A stretch of DNA of 64,000 nucleotides from Geothrix sp. (GCF_030219325.1 NZ_CP126625.1:2034857-2098856), one strand, 5' to 3'. Counted from the first letter of the stretch, positions 53,748 through 62,107 are shown. Notes: generated from the letters alone by a model not told the origin. Translations and numbers: made by a program.

Positions 53748-54991
53748 CCTCCGGCGCCTTCCGCGAGCGGCTGTTCGGGGCCTGGGTGGAGATCCGCGAG
53801 AACCTGGGCCGCTCGGTGCTGCAGGCCCTCGGCGTGCTGCTGGGCGTGGCCTCGGTGCTGGGCGGGTTCTCCATCTCGGACAGCCAGCGCAAGCGGGCCG
53901 ATGAGATGTTCGTGAAGATGGGCGGCCTCGACAAGCTGAACGTGCAGCCCCGTGCCGCCATCAAGGACGGCCGCCCCACGGCCCTCCAGCAGGCCAATCT
54001 CGGCCTCCGCGACGCGGATGCGGTGGGCGGAGAGGCCCTCAAGTCCGACGCCATCCAGGGCGTGAGCCGACAGAAGAACACCCGATCGCGGATCGTGTCC
54101 GCCTATGCGGACCAGGACCGGCAAGTGAGCGGCATCGGCGGCGACTTCATCCCCGCCAACGGCTATGGCATCGCCCAGGGCCGGGGCTTCTCGAACACGG
54201 AGATGGAAACCGGGGCTGCGGTGGTCGTCCTGGGGACCGAGGCCGCGAACACCTTCTTCCCGAAGGGTGATGCCCTGGGACAATCCATGCGCATCGGCGA
54301 CGTCCCGGTCACCGTCATCGGCACCTTCCAGGAGCGGGTCTTCCGCTTCCGCGAGAACCAGGGCAACCAGTTCTGGTGGCGCAACCGCATCATCGCAGTG
54401 CCCGCGAATCTGGTGCAGCGCCGCATGAACGGGGATGCCTACCGCCGGGTGGACCGCGTCACCTTCCGGATCCCCGACATGAACGCCATGAGCGGCTTCG
54501 CCCAGCAGCTCAAGAACCTCGTGAAATCCAATCACCGCCTCCAGGAGGACTTCCGCCTGGACGACGTGGCCGCACGGGTCCGCCGGCGGCAGAGCCAGGG
54601 CAGCGTCTACGACATCATCTTCATGCTCTCGGGCGTGCTGGCCCTGGTGGGCGGCGGCATCGTGAACGTGAACATCCAGATGGCCAGCCTCAAGGAGCGG
54701 GTGCGCGAGGTCGGCGTGAAGATGGCCATCGGTGCTTCGGGCCGGGAGATCTTCAAGGGCTTCATGACCGAGGCCCTTCTCCTCACGGCCCTCGGCGGGG
54801 CCGCCGGGCTGGTGCTGGGCATCGGTTTCTCCTGGATCATCACCGCCAGCATCGGAATTCCGCTCTTCATGACGCCCGCCAGCTTCGTCTGGGCCTACGG
54901 CCTGGCCGCCGCCTTCGGTTTCCTCTTCGCGCTCTACCCGGCGTGGAAGGCCAGTCGATTGTCTCCTATGGAGGCCCTGCGCTATGAGTAG
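53744..54991 (+). CDS. MacB/FtsX-type ABC transporter permease 1
   Basis: A 415-residue permease with the MacB topology: one N-terminal helix (about 21-42, RSVLQALGVLLGVASVLGGF), a large periplasmic MacB-PCD domain (about 45-280) and three C-terminal helices (about 288-310, 340-365, 380-402). KERVREVGVKMAIGASGREI is the coupling helix typical of FtsX-like proteins, and the end SRLSPMEALRYE is the usual terminal motif. It overlaps the ATPase gene by 4 bp. The end of the gene is duplicated around an inserted palindromic sequence before permease 2. Confidence 0.93.
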   Translation: MTSGAFRERLFGAWVEIRENLGRSVLQALGVLLGVASVLGGFSISDSQRKRADEMFVKMGGLDKLNVQPRAAIKDGRPTALQQANLGLRDADAVGGEALKSDAIQGVSRQKNTRSRIVSAYADQDRQVSGIGGDFIPANGYGIAQGRGFSNTEMETGAAVVVLGTEAANTFFPKGDALGQSMRIGDVPVTVIGTFQERVFRFRENQGNQFWWRNRIIAVPANLVQRRMNGDAYRRVDRVTFRIPDMNAMSGFAQQLKNLVKSNHRLQEDFRLDDVAARVRRRQSQGSVYDIIFMLSGVLALVGGGIVNVNIQMASLKERVREVGVKMAIGASGREIFKGFMTEALLLTALGGAAGLVLGIGFSWIITASIGIPLFMTPASFVWAYGLAAAFGFLFALYPAWKASRLSPMEALRYE

Positions 54992-55105
54992 CCTCCGTTC
55001 TCCCCGGTTGATGATTCGCTCCCTGTGGGGCCCCGCGCCGCAGGCGACATTCAGTCGCCTGCTCTGCGACCCACATGGTCGCGAGGAAGCCCTCCGCTAT
55101 GAGTG
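54970..55105. repeat. Palindromic insertion flanked by a duplicated gene junction between the two permease genes
   Basis: Direct repeats 54971-54989 and 55083-55101 match at 17 of 19 positions (GAGGCCCTGCGCTATGAGT and GAAGCCCTCCGCTATGAGT). Between them lies a nested hairpin: outer stem TGTGGG/CCCACA (55024-55029, 55070-55075) and inner stem CAGGCGAC/GTCGCCTG (55041-55048, 55054-55061). Both repeat copies can encode the ending EALRYE followed by a stop, and the right copy also contains the ATG of permease 2. Confidence 0.65.
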
Positions 55106-56412
55106 ATCAGGCCCTCATCCTGCGATCCCCCGGCCCTTCGCTGCTCAACGGCGAAGCCCCCGCCCCGGCCGCGCGGGCCCGCGGCTTCTCCTTCGGCATG
55201 TTCTGGGAGGTCGTCCGCACGGGTCTGGTGGAGCTCTGGGCCCACAAGGTGCGCAGCCTGCTCACGCTCACCCTGCTCATGCTGGGGGTCTTCGCGCTGG
55301 TAGTGATGACCTCGGTGCTAGACGGCGTCATGGACAAGATCAGCACCGGCTTTGCCGGCATGAGCTGGGACGGCACCGTCCGCATCGCGCCCAAGACCCC
55401 AGAGACCGGCGAGGAGCGCAAGCGCTTCAACATGAGCCCCGGGCTCCGCTACGAGGACCTCAGCCGCCTGAACGCACCCAACCCCAAGGTCCTGGCCTTC
55501 CTCCCCCGCGCGCAGAAGACCGTCACGGTGCGGGTCCTGGGCGACACGGAGCGCATCTTCGTGAACGGCGTGTCACCGGACTACGCGCAGTGGATGAACC
55601 GGCCCATCGGCATCGGCCGCGGGCTCACGGAGGACGACCAGCGCCGCCGCTCCACGGTCGCCGTGGTGGGGGCGACGCTGGCCACCAAGCTCTTCGGCGG
55701 GGCCGATCCCGTGGGGCGCGACCTGGTGGTGGACGGCGTTCCCTTCCGCATCGTCGGCGTCCAGGCACCCGGGCAGATCTTCAACGACGAAAACTATTTC
55801 GACGCCAACGGGATCCTGATTCCGCTGGAGACGTTCATGGACCGCATGGACCCGACCCACAAGCTGGCCCAGATCACCGTGAAGCTGCGACGTCCCGAGG
55901 ACATGGGCGAGGTCTCCGCCATGCTGCTGGGCCGCGTGCGGCAGGCCCACCACGGCATCGAGGATGCCGAGGTGGTGGACCTGGACGCCGAGGCCGCCAA
56001 GGGCTACCAGAACTTCCTGGAGCAGATGCGGGGCTGGCAGATCGTGCTGCTGAGCCTGGCGGGCACGGTGCTCCTGGTGGGCGGCGTGGGCGTGCTCTCG
56101 GTCATGCTCATCAGCTTCAGCGACCGTCGCTTCGAGATCGGCCTGAGGAAGGCCCTCGGGGCCTCCGACCAGGAGATCTTCATCCAGTTCCTGCTGGAGG
56201 CCGTGGTGCTGGCCGCCATCGGCGCCCTGCTCGGCACGGTGTCGGGCGCCCTGCTCTGCCAGGCCCTCTCCGCCAGCTTCCCCTATGGCCTCGTGGTGAA
56301 TCCCCTCGGCCTGCTCACCGCCTGGATCGTCGCGCTCACCCTGGCCCTGGTCTTCGGCCTCTACCCGGCCTTCCGCGCCATGCGACTGAGCCCCATGGAG
56401 GCCATGCGGTAA
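55099..56412 (+). CDS. MacB/FtsX-type ABC transporter permease 2
   Basis: A 437-residue permease with the same topology as permease 1 but clearly different sequence. A cytoplasmic N-terminal tail of about 35 residues is followed by a first helix (KVRSLLTLTLLMLGVFALVV), a periplasmic domain (about 80-310) and three C-terminal helices. RRFEIGLRKALGASDQEIFI is the coupling segment and MRLSPMEAMR the terminal motif. Two unequal permeases with one ATPase suggest a heterodimeric membrane core. The ATG at 55099 lies inside the right copy of the junction repeat; an in-frame ATG at 55075 would fall in the hairpin. Confidence 0.92.
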   Translation: MSDQALILRSPGPSLLNGEAPAPAARARGFSFGMFWEVVRTGLVELWAHKVRSLLTLTLLMLGVFALVVMTSVLDGVMDKISTGFAGMSWDGTVRIAPKTPETGEERKRFNMSPGLRYEDLSRLNAPNPKVLAFLPRAQKTVTVRVLGDTERIFVNGVSPDYAQWMNRPIGIGRGLTEDDQRRRSTVAVVGATLATKLFGGADPVGRDLVVDGVPFRIVGVQAPGQIFNDENYFDANGILIPLETFMDRMDPTHKLAQITVKLRRPEDMGEVSAMLLGRVRQAHHGIEDAEVVDLDAEAAKGYQNFLEQMRGWQIVLLSLAGTVLLVGGVGVLSVMLISFSDRRFEIGLRKALGASDQEIFIQFLLEAVVLAAIGALLGTVSGALLCQALSASFPYGLVVNPLGLLTAWIVALTLALVFGLYPAFRAMRLSPMEAMR

Positions 56413-56415
56413 TCT
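56410..56415 (+). promoter_or_regulatory. Candidate -10 element for leaderless arfB
   Basis: TAATCT overlaps the permease 2 stop region and lies exactly 6 nt (GCTTGG) before the arfB ATG. No Shine-Dalgarno sequence is present. Confidence 0.4.
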
Positions 56416-56421
56416 GCTTGG

Positions 56422-56847
56422 ATGGCCGATCCCATCCAAGTCACCGCCTCCGTCCGCGTTCCGGGCGACGCCATCCGCTTCAAGGCGGTGCGGGCCGGCG
56501 GCGCGGGCGGCCAGAACGTGAACAAGGTCTCCTCCAAGGTGGAGCTGCGCATCGACCTGGCGGCCATCGAGGGCCTGCCCGAAGATGCGCTGGTCCGCCT
56601 GCGCGACGCCCAGCGCAACCGGCTGGATGCTGAAGGCCTCTGGATCGTCGTCAGCGACAAGACCCGGGACCAGCTCAAGAACCTGGATGACGCCCGGGAG
56701 AAGGCCGCCGAGGCCATCCGGGCGGCTCTGGTGCGGCCCATTCCCAGGCGTGCCACCAAGCCCACCCGGGGCTCGAAGGAGCGGCGGCTGGAATCCAAGA
56801 AGCGGGCCTCGGCCGTCAAGCGCCAGCGGAGCGGCCCCATCGAGTAA
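56422..56847 (+). CDS. arfB: Ribosome-rescue peptidyl-tRNA hydrolase ArfB (YaeJ-like)
   Basis: A 141-residue RF1-domain protein. The catalytic GGQ loop is RAGGAGGQNVNKVSSKVELR (Gly29-Gly30-Gln31). The fold continues with LRDAQRNRLDAEGLWIVVS, and a basic C-terminal tail (RRATKPTRGSKERRLESKKR) would enter the empty mRNA channel. There is no stop-codon recognition domain. ArfB hydrolyses peptidyl-tRNA on ribosomes stalled without a stop codon. It starts 9 bp after the permease 2 stop, yet its leaderless-type -10 suggests independent expression. Confidence 0.94.
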   Translation: MADPIQVTASVRVPGDAIRFKAVRAGGAGGQNVNKVSSKVELRIDLAAIEGLPEDALVRLRDAQRNRLDAEGLWIVVSDKTRDQLKNLDDAREKAAEAIRAALVRPIPRRATKPTRGSKERRLESKKRASAVKRQRSGPIE

Positions 56848-56873
56848 CCTGGGATTCCCTTCCCGGAGTCGCC

Positions 56874-57305
56874 ATGGCCGCGCCCCAGACCTACGCCAAC
56901 CACCGCCGCATCGAGCCGCTGCAGCACCTCATCCTCACGCCGATCCTCCTGATCACCTGGATCGCCACCATCTGGCAGGCCATCAAGCACCCGAACCTCC
57001 ACACCATCTGGATGGCCGTGCTCGGCTTCGCCCTCCTCCTGCTCGCCATGCAGGTGCGGAGCTACGCCCTGAAGGTCCAGGACCGGGTGATCCGCCTGGA
57101 GGAGACCCTGCGCATGCAGCGCCTCCTCCCCGCCGACCTGGCGGGGCGCATCGGCGAGCTCGGCCCCAGGCAGTTCGTCGGACTGCGCTTCGCCGCGGAT
57201 GCCGAGCTGGCGGACCGGGTCCGCGAGGCCCTGGATGAGCCCCTGGATGGCGAGGCCATCAAGAAGCGCATCCAGGTCTGGCGGCCGGATACCTTCCGGG
57301 TCTGA
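56874..57305 (+). CDS. DUF6526-like small membrane protein
   Basis: A 143-residue protein. The N-terminal QTYANHRRIEPLQHLILTP is followed by two hydrophobic helices (about 20-35 and 43-61) and a soluble C-terminal half with LRMQRLLPADLAGRIGELGP, QFVGLRFAADAELADRVREA and IKKRIQVWRPDTFRV. This layout matches the uncharacterised DUF6526 family as I know it. Function unknown. CCCGGAG lies 7 nt before the ATG. It is 26 bp after arfB, probably on the same transcript, and converges on the msr gene. Confidence 0.82.
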   Translation: MAAPQTYANHRRIEPLQHLILTPILLITWIATIWQAIKHPNLHTIWMAVLGFALLLLAMQVRSYALKVQDRVIRLEETLRMQRLLPADLAGRIGELGPRQFVGLRFAADAELADRVREALDEPLDGEAIKKRIQVWRPDTFRV

Positions 57306-57353
57306 GCCGCCTATACGACCAAGGCCTCTCCGTCAAAGGTAGGAGGCGGCATA

Positions 57354-57406
57354 AGGGGCCGTAACGGAATGGCTGTCCCTATCGTGGTCATTCCGTAACG
57401 GCCCCT
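57354..57406. terminator. Inverted repeat between convergent DUF6526-like and msr genes
   Basis: Arms of 18 bp (57354-57371 and 57389-57406) pair with one mismatch around a 17-nt loop. There is no T run, so termination is uncertain. A smaller GCCGCCT/AGGCGGC pair (57306-57312, 57343-57349) lies just upstream. Confidence 0.55.
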
Positions 57407-57408
57407 AA

Positions 57409-58467
57409 TCAGTCGCGGACGTAGTGGCAGGTGTACCCGCCGGGGTTCTTGACCAGGTAGTCCTGGTGATACTCCTCAGCCCTCCACCACGGGCCCGCGG
57501 CCGTGATCTCGGTGACGAGGGGCCGCTTCCACTTGCCGCTGGCATCCACCTCGGCCTTCACCCGCACAGCGGTCTGCCGCTGGGCCTCGGAATGGAAGAA
57601 GATCGCACTGCGGTAGGACGAGCCCATGTCGTTGCCCTGGCGGTTCAGCGTCGTGGGATCGTGCATGCGGAAGAAGAAGCGCAGCAGGGCCTCATAGGTG
57701 GTCTTGGTGGGGTCGAAGCGGATCAACACGGCCTCCGCGTGCCCCTCGTGGTTCTGGTAGGTGGCATTCGCCACGCTGCCACCCGTGTAGCCCACCTCGG
57801 TCTTGATCACGCCGGGCTGCTTGCGGATGAGGTCCTCCATGCCCCAGAAGCAGCCGCCAGCGAGGGTGGCGATTTCCTCCTTCGGCGCAGGTGCGGCCTT
57901 GCCGAACAGGGGCAGAAAGGCGCCCAGGCCCTCCTTGTCGAGGTCTTCGACCGGCACGAAGCGCAGGGACGCGCTGTTGATGCAATAGCGAAGGCCGCCC
58001 CGGTCCCGGGGCCCGTCATCGAAGACATGCCCCAGGTGGGAATCCGCGTCTTTGGACCGGACTTCCGTGCGGATCATCCCGAGGGAGCCGTCCTTCTTCT
58101 CCACCACGTCCTCGGCCGCGATGGGCTTCGTGAAGCTGGGCCAGCCGCACCCGGAGTCGAACTTGTCCTTGGAGGTGAAGAGGGGCTTCCCGCTGACGAT
58201 GTCCACATAGACGCCGTCCCGGTGCTCGTTCCAGTACTCGTTGCGGAAGGGCGGCTCGGTGCCGGCCTCCTGGGTCACGTGGTACTGCATGGGCGTGAGC
58301 TTCTGCTTCAGGTCGGCGGGGCTGGGCTTCTTGGGGTCGGTCACCTTTTCCTCGTGGGGAGTCGGGGCTGTCGCGCGCGCGGGCCCGTGGGTGGTGGTGA
58401 GGGCGAACCCGAAGCCCGCCAGGGCCACGGTGAGGGCGACGCCGCCCCAGAACATGCGTGTTCGCAT
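57409..58467 (-). CDS. Periplasmic MsrB-MsrA fusion, methionine sulfoxide reductase
   Basis: A 352-residue exported repair enzyme. A signal peptide ([21 protein letters not shown]) precedes the MsrB domain (about 55-175), with SGCGWPSF (resolving-type Cys107), [11 protein letters not shown] and catalytic Cys162 in RYCINSASL. The MsrA domain (about 195-350) has catalytic Cys206 in [17 protein letters not shown] and a C-terminal cysteine in [10 protein letters not shown]. Together they reduce both R and S sulfoxides. The MsrB part lacks the two CxxC zinc sites found in many MsrBs. Domain order is B then A. AAAGGAGG lies upstream of the ATG. Confidence 0.94.
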   Translation of the reverse strand: MRTRMFWGGVALTVALAGFGFALTTTHGPARATAPTPHEEKVTDPKKPSPADLKQKLTPMQYHVTQEAGTEPPFRNEYWNEHRDGVYVDIVSGKPLFTSKDKFDSGCGWPSFTKPIAAEDVVEKKDGSLGMIRTEVRSKDADSHLGHVFDDGPRDRGGLRYCINSASLRFVPVEDLDKEGLGAFLPLFGKAAPAPKEEIATLAGGCFWGMEDLIRKQPGVIKTEVGYTGGSVANATYQNHEGHAEAVLIRFDPTKTTYEALLRFFFRMHDPTTLNRQGNDMGSSYRSAIFFHSEAQRQTAVRVKAEVDASGKWKRPLVTEITAAGPWWRAEEYHQDYLVKNPGGYTCHYVRD

Positions 58468-58531
58468 GGATCGCCTCCTTTGTAACCTTTGGATGCATCA
58501 ATGGGGCTGAATGGTACACCGAAGACGAGCA

Positions 58532-58572
58532 CACCCCAGGCGCCCCGGCCCGAGGGCGGGGTGCCTGGGGTG
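58532..58572 (-). terminator. Large GC hairpin downstream of the 711-aa gene
   Basis: A 16-bp stem (58532-58547 and 58557-58572; CACCCCAGGC and related, one G-T pair) directly after the 711-aa gene on the minus strand. No T run follows, so it may terminate weakly or protect the mRNA end. Confidence 0.6.
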
Positions 58573-58587
58573 CCGTGGTTCGGGTCG

Positions 58588-60723
58588 CTACTTCGGGGCC
58601 AGCACGAAGGCCCGGACGAAACTGGCGTCGTACTGGGACTGGCGGGACCAGCCGTCCGTGGCCATGGCGGCCACATAGAGGTTCTCGCTGAACCCGGCCA
58701 CCGGGCACCCGCCCGGTACACAGCCGCCCGGGAGGTTGTCGTTGAGCAGGTGGTCCACGGTGCGGGAGACGCTGAAGGAGCCGCCGCCCACGTCGCCGCC
58801 GCTGCTGTAGACGCTGCTCACGCCGCGCACGACTCCGAAGCTGTAGGTGGCGAAGCCGTGGGGATGGCTGGCCTGCCAGGCCAGGGTCACGGAGTCTCCA
58901 TGGCCATACTTCAGGACGCCACAGCAGGGGTCGGCGACGACCCCGCCGATGGCCGGCGGAGCGATGGAGGCGCCGCAGGTCTCGTTGTTCACGTGGAGGG
59001 TGATGACCATGGTGTTCCCCGCCACCAGGCCCAGGGTGGACGCGTCCACCGTGTGGATGGTGCCGCTGAGATCCGTGGACGTGGGCACGAAGTAGCGGAT
59101 GCCCTTGGCGCCGATGTTGACGGGATTGCCCGCCGTGTCGAAGAGCTCGACCCGCACCTGGACCTTGCCGTCCAGGACGGGGGTTCCGTCTGCGGCCACG
59201 GTGTTGAACTTGCCGCTGGTGGTGTCCTCCACCGCATCGGGGATGCTCCACTGGCCCAGGGGCGGAATCGAGGGCGGGATCTCGAACAGGTTGCCTTCGG
59301 CTCCCACCGTGGTGGGTCCCAGGGGATAGGCGTCCAGCACCAGGTCCGTGCCGATCATGTGGGCGTAGTGGCGGCTGATGGGGCCGAACAGGTGTTTGTA
59401 GGCGGCATCCGGTTCCGCATCGCGCTTCCAGGAGAGCCGGTAGTACTTCACGCCGAGACTGTCCCGAAGGGAGTTGTCGAATTCGAGCCGGGGCCGCAGG
59501 AGCCCGCCCCAGGGGGCGTCCCCATCCGTGAGGCCCAGGTTGAAGGAGGTGGAGACACCCAGGGCCTGGCCCGTGCCGTGGATGCGACTCAAGGGGAAAT
59601 TGCCGATGGCCATGAAGAGCACCCAGTTGTCGCCGGCGATGACGGGCGGGCAAGGCGAGCAGGTGATGGCCAGGGGATGTGAGGTGTAGAGGCTGACTTC
59701 GGTGCCGCAGGCGTAGTCCCACCACGTGTAGCAGGCGATGGGCGTGGGGGCGTAGATGGTGATGTCGAAAAATCCAAAGAGACGCTGCGTGGCCTTGAAG
59801 TAAAGATCAGGCTGATCGGGGTTGAGGAAGCCCTTGAAGATGTAGGTGCGGAAATGGCCGCAGTCATCTGTATAGGCCGTGCCGATGCGCCGCGTGGTGA
59901 CGAACCGCGGATAGAACCAGCACAGGATGGGGCGGATGAGGATGGCGTTGTCGATGAGGGACTGCCGGAAGGCCTGGTCGCTGCCGCTCATGGCCATGAA
60001 GCGCAGCGTGCTGGAACCGGAAGCCTCGTGCAGGGCGGTGATGGCGGTGGCATCCACACGGTGGGTCTCCGCGGCTTTCAGTGCGAAGGGTGCGGGATCA
60101 GGACCCGGGCCAGGGCGCGGTCCCGGGAAAGGCCCCGGAAGCGGCCCGATGCCGGGAATGAACTCCGGCGGGGGATCAGGCATGGGGATGGGGTTCACCA
60201 GCACATCCCGCAGCCGGTCAATGATGTCTTTCGGAAGCTTGGGGATGAGGATCCAGATGGGATCCACTTCGTAGATCTCCACCGTGGCCTGGCACACCGG
60301 CAGATCCACGGTGATGCCATCGCGGACCACCCGCTTCTGGAGCGTTCCCTTCACGAGGCAGAGCCCCAGAAGCCAGTTGCGCCAGATGTCGGGGTTGATG
60401 GGCAAATCCACCTTCAGCCGGGCATCCTCCATGCCCACGCGCAGGTGCCGCTCCTGCGCTCCCCGGCGCAGGAGTTCTTCGAGGCTGGGGAGCTTGTCGT
60501 CGGTCGCGGGGCCGACCAGCAACCGGAGGCCGGTGGGCGCACTGCCGAGGTTCACCTCGAAGGAGGTCTGGCCCTTGGCGTCGATGGCGCCCTGCCCCAG
60601 GAAGCGACCCCCCGGGGAGAAGGCGTAGGCTGCCGTCGCTGGTCGGCGGTCCGAGCCTTGGGATTCGAGAAGGGGGGCGCTGAGCAGCAGGCTCACGCTC
60701 CGGGTCGATGTCTGCTTTGCCAT
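58588..60723 (-). CDS. Large protein of unknown function, 711 aa
   Basis: I do not recognise the family. AAGGAG precedes the ATG (MAKQTSTRSVSLLLSAPLLE). There is no clear signal peptide. Residues about 15-170 are beta-rich (AAYAFSPGGRFLGQGAID; QATVEIYEVDPIWILIPKLP). A Pro/Gly-rich linker at about 180-215 (PLPGPFPGPRPGPGPDPAPF) leads to a larger half rich in Trp, Tyr and Cys (CWFYPRFVTTRRIGTAYTDD; YTWWDYACG; TCSPCPPV; DPCCGVLKYGHGD), which resembles stacked transthyretin-like or carbohydrate-binding beta domains. An AT-rich 240-bp leader, unlike the rest of the window, precedes it. It may be a surface or secreted structural protein exported by a non-Sec route, but that is speculation. Confidence 0.8.
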   Translation of the reverse strand: MAKQTSTRSVSLLLSAPLLESQGSDRRPATAAYAFSPGGRFLGQGAIDAKGQTSFEVNLGSAPTGLRLLVGPATDDKLPSLEELLRRGAQERHLRVGMEDARLKVDLPINPDIWRNWLLGLCLVKGTLQKRVVRDGITVDLPVCQATVEIYEVDPIWILIPKLPKDIIDRLRDVLVNPIPMPDPPPEFIPGIGPLPGPFPGPRPGPGPDPAPFALKAAETHRVDATAITALHEASGSSTLRFMAMSGSDQAFRQSLIDNAILIRPILCWFYPRFVTTRRIGTAYTDDCGHFRTYIFKGFLNPDQPDLYFKATQRLFGFFDITIYAPTPIACYTWWDYACGTEVSLYTSHPLAITCSPCPPVIAGDNWVLFMAIGNFPLSRIHGTGQALGVSTSFNLGLTDGDAPWGGLLRPRLEFDNSLRDSLGVKYYRLSWKRDAEPDAAYKHLFGPISRHYAHMIGTDLVLDAYPLGPTTVGAEGNLFEIPPSIPPLGQWSIPDAVEDTTSGKFNTVAADGTPVLDGKVQVRVELFDTAGNPVNIGAKGIRYFVPTSTDLSGTIHTVDASTLGLVAGNTMVITLHVNNETCGASIAPPAIGGVVADPCCGVLKYGHGDSVTLAWQASHPHGFATYSFGVVRGVSSVYSSGGDVGGGSFSVSRTVDHLLNDNLPGGCVPGGCPVAGFSENLYVAAMATDGWSRQSQYDASFVRAFVLAPK

Positions 60724-60966
60724 GGGAACTCCTTGCGTCCGGAAAGGGTGGAAACGCAGGGATTCCATGGCAATCGATGGGCCAAATCAATTCACTCGAG
60801 TCAAGCCCTGTCTATGCTTGAAATGTAAAATTAAGGCATTTATAAGCATTAGTCATTCAATGACCCAGGCCCCGGACAGAACCCTGAGCTAACCCCCTGA
60901 TCCCAGGACAGTCCCCTGGCGTCGTCGGGTGGGTTCGATCCGCCCCAGGGGGTGGTCCGGCCCGCC
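60724..60966. other. AT-rich intergenic region upstream of the 711-aa gene
   Basis: No gene is supported. Positions about 60770-60870 are clearly richer in A and T than the surroundings (for example AAATGTAAAATTAAGGCATT), fitting a strong or foreign promoter region for the minus-strand gene. On the minus strand a TTGACT lies at about 60802-60797, but I found no well-spaced -10. Confidence 0.45.
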
Positions 60967-61359
60967 CTAGGTCCGCAGGTAGGGCTTGTACTCCATGTCC
61001 TCGCGCAGGATGTGGTTCGTGAGCCAGTCCGCCAGGAACCGGACGACGGCCTTGTGGCTGACATGGCCACCGGCCATCAAGCGGGTCTGCATCACCCGGA
61101 TCTGATCGAGCAGCTCTGCGTGCATCTTCCGGTGCTCCGCCACCCGCGGGAATCCGGTGTCCTGGATCACCCCCTCCTCGAAGCGGAAGTGGGCGTCACC
61201 GAGACTGATGATGTCCTCCACGATATGGGGGAGCTCTCCAGGCATCCCCATCTGGATGACATCATCGAAGTGGTTGACGAGTTCGAAGAGGCGCCTGTGC
61301 TGCTGATCGATCTCGGCGTGGCCCACACTGAACCGCTGGTGCCAGGACAGGAAGGCCAT
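60967..61359 (-). CDS. Bacteriohemerythrin 1
   Basis: A 130-residue single-domain hemerythrin. The di-iron ligand pattern is complete: His in SVGHAEIDQQHRRLF, HFRFEE (His and Glu), HRKMHAELLD and HILREDMEY (His and Asp). Such proteins bind O2 reversibly and may store or deliver it, or sense NO or redox. AAGGAG lies upstream of the ATG. It is divergent from hemerythrin 2 (209 bp apart) and less similar to copies 2 and 3 than those are to each other. Confidence 0.93.
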   Translation of the reverse strand: MAFLSWHQRFSVGHAEIDQQHRRLFELVNHFDDVIQMGMPGELPHIVEDIISLGDAHFRFEEGVIQDTGFPRVAEHRKMHAELLDQIRVMQTRLMAGGHVSHKAVVRFLADWLTNHILREDMEYKPYLRT

Positions 61360-61527
61360 GCGGATCTCTCCTTCTCACTCGGTATTCAGGATTGAAGCAA
61401 CGCCCCGGCCAGCCGGTCAATGGGAGACCAGCATCCAGTCGTTTCCCGAAAGGATCAAGGCAGTGACGGGGGAAGGACGATATTGGATTCAACTGCACTG
61501 GCTCCCCCACAGGCGGCCAGCCGGCCC

Positions 61528-61533
61528 TAAGAT
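61528..61533 (+). promoter_or_regulatory. Candidate -10 element of hemerythrin 2
   Basis: TAAGAT within CCCTAAGATGGGG, 41 nt before the ATG. Hemerythrin 3 has the near-identical block CCCTAGAATGGG at almost the same distance from its start. Confidence 0.45.
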
Positions 61534-61568
61534 GGGGATCATCAAGGTCCGGTGTCGCGGAGGCCCGC

Positions 61569-62000
61569 ATGCCCCTAGCCGTGTGGAGTGCCCGGTACGA
61601 GACCGGGATCAAGGAGATCGACGCGCAGCACAAGCGCCTCTTCCAGGCCATCAACCGCATGGAGGCGGCCTACAGGGCGGGCACGGAAGAGGCTGAAGCC
61701 CAGGAGAGCCTGGCCTTTCTCGCGAGGTACACCCTCGAGCACTTCGAAACGGAAGAGGCGCTCATGCGGGCGATCGGCTACCCGATGCTCGAGTTCCACC
61801 AGAAGGAGCACGCGGACCTGATGACCCAGATCCTGGCCATGAAGGCCAAGCTCGATGAGGGCTTCCTGGTCCCCCTGGATGGGGCCGACTTCGCGGCACA
61901 TGTGGCCAATTTCGCCGCCGACTGGCTTGCGCATCACATCAACGAGGCGGACATGGGCTATGTCCAGTTCGGCAGGGAGCGGCAACCAGAACAGCCGTGA
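61569..62000 (+). CDS. Bacteriohemerythrin 2
   Basis: A 143-residue hemerythrin. MPLAVWSARYETGIKEIDAQ starts the family fold, with ligands in DAQHKRLFQAI, HFETEEALM, HQKEHADLM and HHINEADMGYVQ. GGAGG lies about 5 nt before the ATG. It is a close paralogue of hemerythrin 3, which follows on the same strand after 149 bp: both share WLAHHINE(A/V)DMGYVQ and EIDAQHK. The copies probably arose by tandem duplication. Confidence 0.94.
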   Translation: MPLAVWSARYETGIKEIDAQHKRLFQAINRMEAAYRAGTEEAEAQESLAFLARYTLEHFETEEALMRAIGYPMLEFHQKEHADLMTQILAMKAKLDEGFLVPLDGADFAAHVANFAADWLAHHINEADMGYVQFGRERQPEQP

Positions 62001-62107
62001 AAGGCTACCGTCAGCCCTGCCCCGAATCCTGGCATGCGGCCCGGGAAGGGCCCGGGGTAAACACTGTAGTTTCACGTTGAGGACTGGCAGGGCATGAATC
62101 CCATCCC

